A stretch of 9,889 bases of DNA from JASFWK01 sp050049355. Lineage in GTDB: Bacteria; Chloroflexota; Anaerolineae; B4-G1; DUEL01. The notes below the pieces were generated by a model. The model did no database searches. It was given only the letters and a program-made list of their open reading frames with translations, and was not told where the DNA came from. The position numbers and the translations under genes were made by a program. Location: positions 1 through 9,889 of the forward strand of contig JASFWK010000074.1 of the NCBI GenBank assembly GCA_050049355.1, given 5' to 3'. Positions 6,560 to 9,889 of the stretch are shown here, piece after piece. Within the stretch, counting starts at the first letter, position 1; each line of letters starts with the position of its first letter.

Positions 6560-6631
6560 CTGTGAAGCTTTCGAGTGGATTGACCCTACTGCTTCCTTTT
6601 CCAGGCGCGGCACTTGGCCGCTGGTGCCTGG

Positions 6632-6841
6632 CTACAGAGGCTTCACGTGGGCGGCCCGCAATCCCTTCGGGCCCTGCTCGACGACGAACTCAACTTGCTG
6701 GTTCTCGTGCAGTGAGCGGAACCCCTCTCCCTCGATGGCCGAGTGATGGACAAACACGTCCTCTCCAGCCTCACGAGAGATGAAGCCATACCCTTTGGCA
6801 TCGTTGAACCACTTGACGGTTCCAGTTTCTTTTTCAGTCAC
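6632..6841 (-). CDS. Cold-shock domain protein (CspA family)
   Basis: A 69-residue single-stranded nucleic-acid-binding beta-barrel (OB fold) that acts as an RNA chaperone or regulator. GTVKWFNDAKGYGFI contains RNP1 (KGYGFI) and DVFVHHSAI contains RNP2; VEFVVEQGPKGLRAAHVKPL is the usual C-terminus. The length is standard for bacterial Csp proteins. The start is GTG at 6841-6839: the protein begins (M)TEKETGTVKWF, with AAGGAG eight bases upstream. The gene stands alone, with a terminator about 70 bases downstream and a leader that may exceed 100 nt, as is common for csp genes. The particular paralog cannot be named. Confidence 0.95.
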   Translation of the reverse strand: MTEKETGTVKWFNDAKGYGFISREAGEDVFVHHSAIEGEGFRSLHENQQVEFVVEQGPKGLRAAHVKPL

Positions 6842-6963
6842 TTTCCTAACTCCTTGAACTGTGTGATTTGGGCGAAGCGGTAGGGCAAAAAAGGACCGCC
6901 CGGCCTCCGCAAGTCCAGGCAGTTCTTGTGCTACGGCCGAAACCTACTTCGTCCTACGCCAAC

Positions 6964-6992
6964 ATGCTACCATACTTGTCAAAAACAGGCAA
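6964..6992 (-). promoter_or_regulatory. Possible promoter of the cold-shock gene
   Basis: On the minus strand, TTGCCT (6992-6987) and TAGCAT (6969-6964) are separated by 17 bases. The predicted leader is about 115 nt. The leader holds a run of six U (complement of 6887-6892) after a short GGAC/GTCC pairing, a possible attenuation site. Evidence is by consensus only. Confidence 0.35.
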
Positions 6993-7004
6993 GTGCCCTA
7001 TACA
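6976..7004 (+). promoter_or_regulatory. Orphan plus-strand promoter (TTGTCA-17-TATACA)
   Basis: TTGTCA (6976-6981) and TATACA (6999-7004) at the ideal 17-base spacing. It overlaps the predicted cold-shock promoter on the other strand. No gene follows on the plus strand before 7496, so its product, if any, would be a short or non-coding RNA. Confidence 0.4.
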
Positions 7005-7102
7005 ACACATCGGTGGTCAGGCTACACTGCTCCCGGGGCAGTCCTACCTACTCCGGCGGCAGAGAGTGGCACGGAGATACACTAGCTGCGGATCGAGGGG
7101 GA

Positions 7103-7132
7103 TTGTCTAGAAAGTGGCTGGCGTGGTATAAT
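7103..7132 (+). promoter_or_regulatory. Orphan plus-strand promoter (TTGTCT-18-TATAAT)
   Basis: TTGTCT (7103-7108) and a perfect TATAAT (7127-7132), spacing 18. The -10 box is the centre of a small palindrome GGTA-TAAT-TACC, a possible operator. Transcription from about 7139 would run towards and antisense to the tRNA-Sec gene. Only a 27-codon ORF without a good ribosome site (ATG 7177 to TAG 7260) follows. Confidence 0.5.
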
Positions 7133-7271
7133 TACCGCCTGTAGAGTTACATCCTGCTGAGCGACTCAGGCTCTCGATGGCCTTTTCAAACAGAATAGGA
7201 TTCGCGGCCTCCTTCCTTGCTCCCTCACTCACTTCCCGTAGGCTACTGGCACGGGATTAGGAAGAAGACTG

Positions 7272-7367
7272 CGGGAGTGGATGGGAGTCGAACCCACCGC
7301 GGCCCGCTCCGCGCGGCCCGCCACCGGTTTTGAAGACCGGGAGGCCCACCGGGACCCAACCACCCCC
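7272..7367 (-). tRNA. selC: Selenocysteine tRNA, anticodon UCA
   Basis: The 96-nt minus-strand gene inserts selenocysteine at UGA codons in mRNAs with a SECIS element, with SelA, SelB and SelD. Folding by eye gives an 8-bp acceptor stem (GGGGGTGG / CCACTCCC, one G-U pair), two linker bases, and a 6-bp D stem (GGGTCC / GGGCCT) with a 4-nt CGGT loop. The anticodon arm is CCGGT-CTTCAAA-ACCGG, giving anticodon UCA. A 26-nt GC-rich variable arm and T arm GTGGG-TTCGACT-CCCAT follow. The discriminator is G. The 8+5 acceptor/T arrangement, long D stem and tiny D loop are diagnostic of bacterial tRNA-Sec and exclude tRNA-Ser. CCA is not encoded (CAG follows). It has its own promoter; no selenoprotein gene is visible nearby. 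Confidence 0.95.
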
Positions 7368-7378
7368 TTCCATCTATA

Positions 7379-7407
7379 AGCATACCGCGCTTTGTCCAAT
7401 CCGTCAA
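7379..7407 (-). promoter_or_regulatory. Promoter of the tRNA-Sec gene
   Basis: On the minus strand, TTGACG (7407-7402) and TATGCT (7384-7379) at 17-base spacing. Transcription would start about 5 bases before the mature tRNA 5' end at 7367, a normal layout for a single tRNA gene. Confidence 0.65.
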
Positions 7408-7450
7408 GTGGACTGGCGCTTGTTGGCAATCCCTTGAAGCGAAGCCCCGT

Positions 7451-7479
7451 TTGCGCATCGGCGTCAACCGACGTACAAT
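7451..7479 (+). promoter_or_regulatory. Promoter of the TIM-barrel gene (TTGCGC-17-TACAAT)
   Basis: TTGCGC (7451-7456) and TACAAT (7474-7479) at 17-base spacing. The expected start is about 7486, only about 10 nt before ATG 7496, so the leader is very short. This promoter also argues against TTG 7451 as the translation start, because that codon is the -35 box. Confidence 0.6.
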
Positions 7480-7495
7480 CCGTGTAGAGGTCGAA

Positions 7496-8275
7496 ATGGA
7501 ACGGCTGGCAATCGCCACCAGTCAACCAGATATTAGCCGGCACATCGCGCTTGCCCGCAGATACAACAGCGGCATTGAGATCCAGGTGTACGGCTATGAT
7601 CCCAACTTGCTGGATGGTGGCTGGCAGAACCTTGTCGCCACACACAAGAGTCTGCTGCGAGGCTTCGATGGAGAGATCGCCCTCCATGGAGCTTTCTATG
7701 ATATGAGTAGTAGCAGTATGGACGAGCGCATCGTCGCTCTGACCCGAGAGCGCTACCTGCTGAGCCTCCGTATCGCCGCTGAACTGGGCGCTCGCAACGT
7801 CGTCCTCCACGCCAACTACTTCCCCTTGGTCCTCCGCCCAGGCTATCTGCCGGAGTGGACTCGACGGGAGGTCACCTTCTGGGGCGAGATGGTTGAGGAG
7901 GCCCGTCGGCTGGGCGTGATCATCGCCCTGGAGAACATGTGGGAGCCAACGCCAGACGTCATAGCAGGTGTACTAGAGCAAGTAGGCTCTCCCTACCTGG
8001 GAGCCTGCCTGGACGTTGGGCACGTGTACCTGTACTCAGACACAGTGCCCTTCCACAACTGGCTCGACCAGCTGCGGGGGCAGCTGGTCCACTGTCACAT
8101 CAACAACAACAAGGGCCTGTACGACGAGCATCTAGCACTGGACGCAGCGGGCGGGGTCATCAACTACGACGAGGTAATGCCGATGCTGAGAACCCTCCAT
8201 CGACCACCTTTGATCAGCCTAGAGATGGAGCGCCTGGAGGATCTGGGGCGCAGTCTCCGCTACCTGGGACGGTAG
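7496..8275 (+). CDS. Xylose isomerase-like TIM-barrel enzyme (AP endonuclease 2 superfamily)
   Basis: A 259-residue soluble protein of the sugar phosphate isomerase/epimerase and endonuclease IV-like TIM-barrel superfamily, expected to bind one or more divalent metals. Candidate ligands end successive strands: His64 (ALHGAF), His105 (VVLHANYF), Glu146 (ALENMWEP), Asp173 and His176 (CLDVGHVYLYS), His199/His201 (VHCHINNN), His212 (YDEHL) and Glu243 (LISLEMER). The length of about 260 and the EN, DVGH and HxH motifs are typical. Whether it isomerises a sugar or nicks abasic DNA cannot be decided from motifs; the sugar-isomerase group seems more likely. ATG 7496 is chosen because GAGG lies just upstream and the predicted promoter overlaps the longer frame's TTG start. 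It is divergent from tRNA-Sec. Confidence 0.85.
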   Translation: MERLAIATSQPDISRHIALARRYNSGIEIQVYGYDPNLLDGGWQNLVATHKSLLRGFDGEIALHGAFYDMSSSSMDERIVALTRERYLLSLRIAAELGARNVVLHANYFPLVLRPGYLPEWTRREVTFWGEMVEEARRLGVIIALENMWEPTPDVIAGVLEQVGSPYLGACLDVGHVYLYSDTVPFHNWLDQLRGQLVHCHINNNKGLYDEHLALDAAGGVINYDEVMPMLRTLHRPPLISLEMERLEDLGRSLRYLGR

Positions 8276-8282
8276 GGGCTGT

Positions 8283-8311
8283 GCCGGTCCGGGGCCAGAT
8301 CGCCCCCCGGC
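8283..8311 (+). terminator. GC-rich hairpin after the TIM-barrel gene, possible terminator
   Basis: Two stacked stems: GCCGG pairs with CCGGC, and GGGGC pairs with GCCCC around a CAGATC loop, with a 3-nt bulge. It starts 8 bases after the stop codon. No U-run follows, so termination strength is uncertain. Confidence 0.45.
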
Positions 8312-8413
8312 GACGGCAGCGTGGCCCTTCTTCGCCGTGCGATCTCTAGCTTCAATGTGAGCAAGGCTACCCGAGGATTTCTGAGAAACCTACCAAAGGG
8401 AGGTAGAAGCAAG

Positions 8414-9514
8414 ATGGATGAGAGACACAAGAAATCCTTGATAGTTGTAGGCACTGCACTTCTACTAGTCGCCCTAGCCTGCAGCCCGCCAGGCTGGCTC
8501 TTTCCCTCCCCAACGCCGACCGCCGAACAGCCAGTGGGAGAGATCACGCCCACCATTCCTCCTACAGAAGTATCTCCATCTCCGGAGGTCACGGAGGTGA
8601 CGACCGAGGCCGGCTGCACGCTGAACGCAGCCTTCGTTACGGACGTCACGGTGCCAGATGGCACTGAGTTCTCCCCCGGTGCATCCTTCACCAAGGTCTG
8701 GCGACTGCGCAACACGGGCAGCTGCCCATGGGAGCCGGGGACCCAGCTGGCCTTCATCTCGGGTGACCCGATTGGCGGGCCAGGATCGGTGGCAGTGGGG
8801 GGCGTAGCTACTGGATCGACCACCGACATCAGCGTGAACTTGGCAGCTCCAATGACTCCAGGCACCTACGAGGGTAACTGGCAACTCCGGGCTCCCGACG
8901 GCACCCACTTCGGGCCGGCCGTATACGTGAGGATCGTGGTACCGGAGCCGATCACAGTGACCCCCACCGCCGAACCCTGCGTGCCCCCTGCCCCCGCCCT
9001 GGAGTCGATCTTGGAGAGGGCTGGAGACGAGGGCTACGACCTGGGTTGTCCCACCACCCCTGCGTTCACCGTCAGTGGGGCCTTCCAGGAGTTCTGGGCC
9101 AACGTGAGCGATCCAAACCCCCATACGCACTTCCGCAGCCTCATGATCTGGCGCTCGGACGAGAGGGAGATCTACGTCATAGACGGCCAGGATACGGACG
9201 CCTCCGAGGGAATGCTCCTGGCATACACGGACTTCTGGGAAGAGGGCGATGACGAGCTCCATCCGGACTGCGCAGCTATGACGCCGCCAAGTGGGTACGA
9301 GCTGCCCATTCGGGGCTTCGGAAAGATATGGTGCGAGAACGAGTTGTGGGAGCAAGTGGGCTGGCCTGCACAGCATGAGGCAGGAGTAACACTCCTCATA
9401 CAACCCACGGAGACCGGCTTGCTGCTAAAGGTCTCCGGCCCCATCCCAACAGGGTATCTCGTGGCGCTGGACTACCGGGCGGTGTGGGGGCTGACGGCGA
9501 TGACGGAGCCATAG
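8414..9514 (+). CDS. Lipoprotein with NBR1-type Ig-like domain
   Basis: A 366-residue predicted extracytoplasmic lipoprotein. The basic N-terminus and hydrophobic core end in LLLVALAC, with Cys23 as the likely lipidation site. A Pro/Thr/Ser linker (about 31-65) follows. Residues about 70-177 form an Ig-like domain of the NBR1 central-domain type (FTKVWRLRNTGSCPWEPGTQ, then APMTPGTYEGNWQLRAPDGT and FGPAVYVRIVV), a domain seen often in Chloroflexota surface proteins. The C-terminal part (about 190-366) has several Trp, Cys and short motifs such as FRSLMIWRSDEREIYVI and PIRGFGKIWCENELWEQVGW. I know a similar RGFGKxW...LGW pattern in Chloroflexota envelope proteins but cannot name a domain. The start is ATG 8414 after GGGAGG. 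Function is probably cell-surface binding or structure. Confidence 0.87.
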   Translation: MDERHKKSLIVVGTALLLVALACSPPGWLFPSPTPTAEQPVGEITPTIPPTEVSPSPEVTEVTTEAGCTLNAAFVTDVTVPDGTEFSPGASFTKVWRLRNTGSCPWEPGTQLAFISGDPIGGPGSVAVGGVATGSTTDISVNLAAPMTPGTYEGNWQLRAPDGTHFGPAVYVRIVVPEPITVTPTAEPCVPPAPALESILERAGDEGYDLGCPTTPAFTVSGAFQEFWANVSDPNPHTHFRSLMIWRSDEREIYVIDGQDTDASEGMLLAYTDFWEEGDDELHPDCAAMTPPSGYELPIRGFGKIWCENELWEQVGWPAQHEAGVTLLIQPTETGLLLKVSGPIPTGYLVALDYRAVWGLTAMTEP

Positions 9515-9515
9515 C

Positions 9516-9534
9516 GAGACGGCACAGACGTCTC
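9516..9534 (+). terminator. Short hairpin between the two envelope genes
   Basis: GAGACG and CGTCTC form a 6-bp stem with a 7-nt loop just after the lipoprotein stop, followed by CTTCCCC. It is too weak and U-poor to be called a firm terminator; the next gene could still be co-transcribed. Confidence 0.25.
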
Positions 9535-9571
9535 CTTCCCCACCCGATGAAGTCACACTCTTGGAGGTGAG

Positions 9572-9889
9572 ATGCGGCCGCCAACTTGGGCTGTGGTGGC
9601 GGCAGCGGTCGTTCTTCTCGCGGCGGGCGTTGGTCTCCTGCTGCTTGCCTTGCCGGAGGGAGAGACGACACCCTCCCCTACTCTCTCCGCGGGTCCCACC
9701 CCTCCCGCGGGGCCGTCGACCTTGGCACCATCCCCCACGCCCCCCATCCCTCTCCCCACCCCAGGCCCGTACCTTCACACCGTCCAAGAGGGGGAAACGC
9801 TTTCGAGCATCGCTGCCGCCCACGGCGTCTCAGTGGAAGAACTTATCTCCGCCAACGGGCTGGACGATCCCAACTTGATTCAGGCCGGG
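9572..9889 (+). CDS. LysM-domain membrane-anchored protein (5' part, cut by window edge)
   Basis: The visible 106 codons encode a hydrophobic N-terminal segment (about 6-28) that acts as a signal or membrane anchor. A Pro/Ser/Thr-rich linker (about 30-65) and a LysM motif from residue 67 follow (YLHTVQEGETLSSIAAAHGV, then SVEELISANGLDDPNLIQAG). LysM binds N-acetylglucosamine-containing glycans, usually peptidoglycan, so the protein is expected at the cell wall. More LysM repeats or a catalytic domain may follow beyond position 9889. The start is strongly supported by GGAGGTGA four to five bases before the ATG, a nearly perfect anti-Shine-Dalgarno match. It follows the NBR1 lipoprotein gene by 57 bases and may share its transcript. 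Confidence 0.88.
   Translation, partial: MRPPTWAVVAAAVVLLAAGVGLLLLALPEGETTPSPTLSAGPTPPAGPSTLAPSPTPPIPLPTPGPYLHTVQEGETLSSIAAAHGVSVEELISANGLDDPNLIQAG

Noticed and set aside
7272..7367. Reading the tRNA as a serine tRNA because of the long variable arm
   Set aside because: The anticodon is UCA (decodes UGA) and the 8-bp acceptor, 6-bp D stem and 4-nt D loop do not fit tRNA-Ser.
8474..9403. Minus-strand open frame of about 310 codons opposite the NBR1 lipoprotein
   Set aside because: It is the antisense shadow of a gene with a clear signal peptide and domain; no ribosome site or motif is present.
1..9889. CRISPR arrays, insertion sequences, integrase or phage genes
   Set aside because: No regularly spaced direct repeats, transposase or integrase motifs were seen on reading both strands.

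Overview
The window looks like a chromosomal stretch from a GC-rich, free-living bacterium, most probably a member of the Chloroflexota (Anaerolineae-like). This is an inference from gene style: lipoproteins carrying an NBR1-type Ig-like domain, a neighbouring LysM protein with a Pro/Thr/Ser-rich linker, isolated single genes with short -10 boxes of the form GGTATAAT, and mostly high third-position GC. No phage, insertion sequence, CRISPR array or rRNA was recognised.

Layout. 1-254 (minus) is the 5' part of mscL, cut by the window edge. It is divergent from a two-gene plus-strand unit, 407-2384: rtcA (RNA 3'-terminal phosphate cyclase) overlapping rnz (tRNA 3' processing endonuclease) by 8 bases. 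A small zinc-ribbon protein of unknown function follows at 2481-2777, with its own -10 box and a hairpin at its stop codon. After about 400 bases without a gene comes a predicted lipoprotein with an FGE-sulfatase fold (3184-4002). It lacks the two active-site cysteines of true formylglycine-generating enzymes. A 320-base stretch with a possible gene remnant leads to a half-size EamA-type membrane protein (4325-4765), a HemG-like flavodoxin (4886-5404) and a small SAM-dependent methyltransferase (5536-6198). A 430-base stretch without a plus-strand gene contains a strong intrinsic terminator. It serves the minus-strand cold-shock protein gene at 6632-6841.

6842-7495 is the most interesting part. 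It holds the cold-shock leader, two good-looking plus-strand promoters with no recognisable gene behind them, and on the minus strand a complete selenocysteine tRNA (7272-7367) with its own promoter. The tRNA has a UCA anticodon, an 8+5 bp acceptor/T domain, a 6-bp D stem with a 4-nt loop and a long variable arm. The organism therefore probably makes selenoproteins, although no selenoprotein gene or selA/selB/selD is visible here. Divergent from it is a TIM-barrel sugar isomerase/AP-endonuclease-2-like enzyme (7496-8275). The window ends with an NBR1-Ig-like lipoprotein (8414-9514) and the 5' part of a LysM protein (9572-9889).

Functional links. RtcA and RNase Z both act on RNA 3' ends and appear to be co-translated. 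The tRNA-Sec gene does not encode its CCA end, so its 3' trailer is the kind of substrate RNase Z cuts. The last two genes both look like cell-envelope proteins. The remaining genes look like independent housekeeping or accessory functions, and I see no convincing multi-gene new system.
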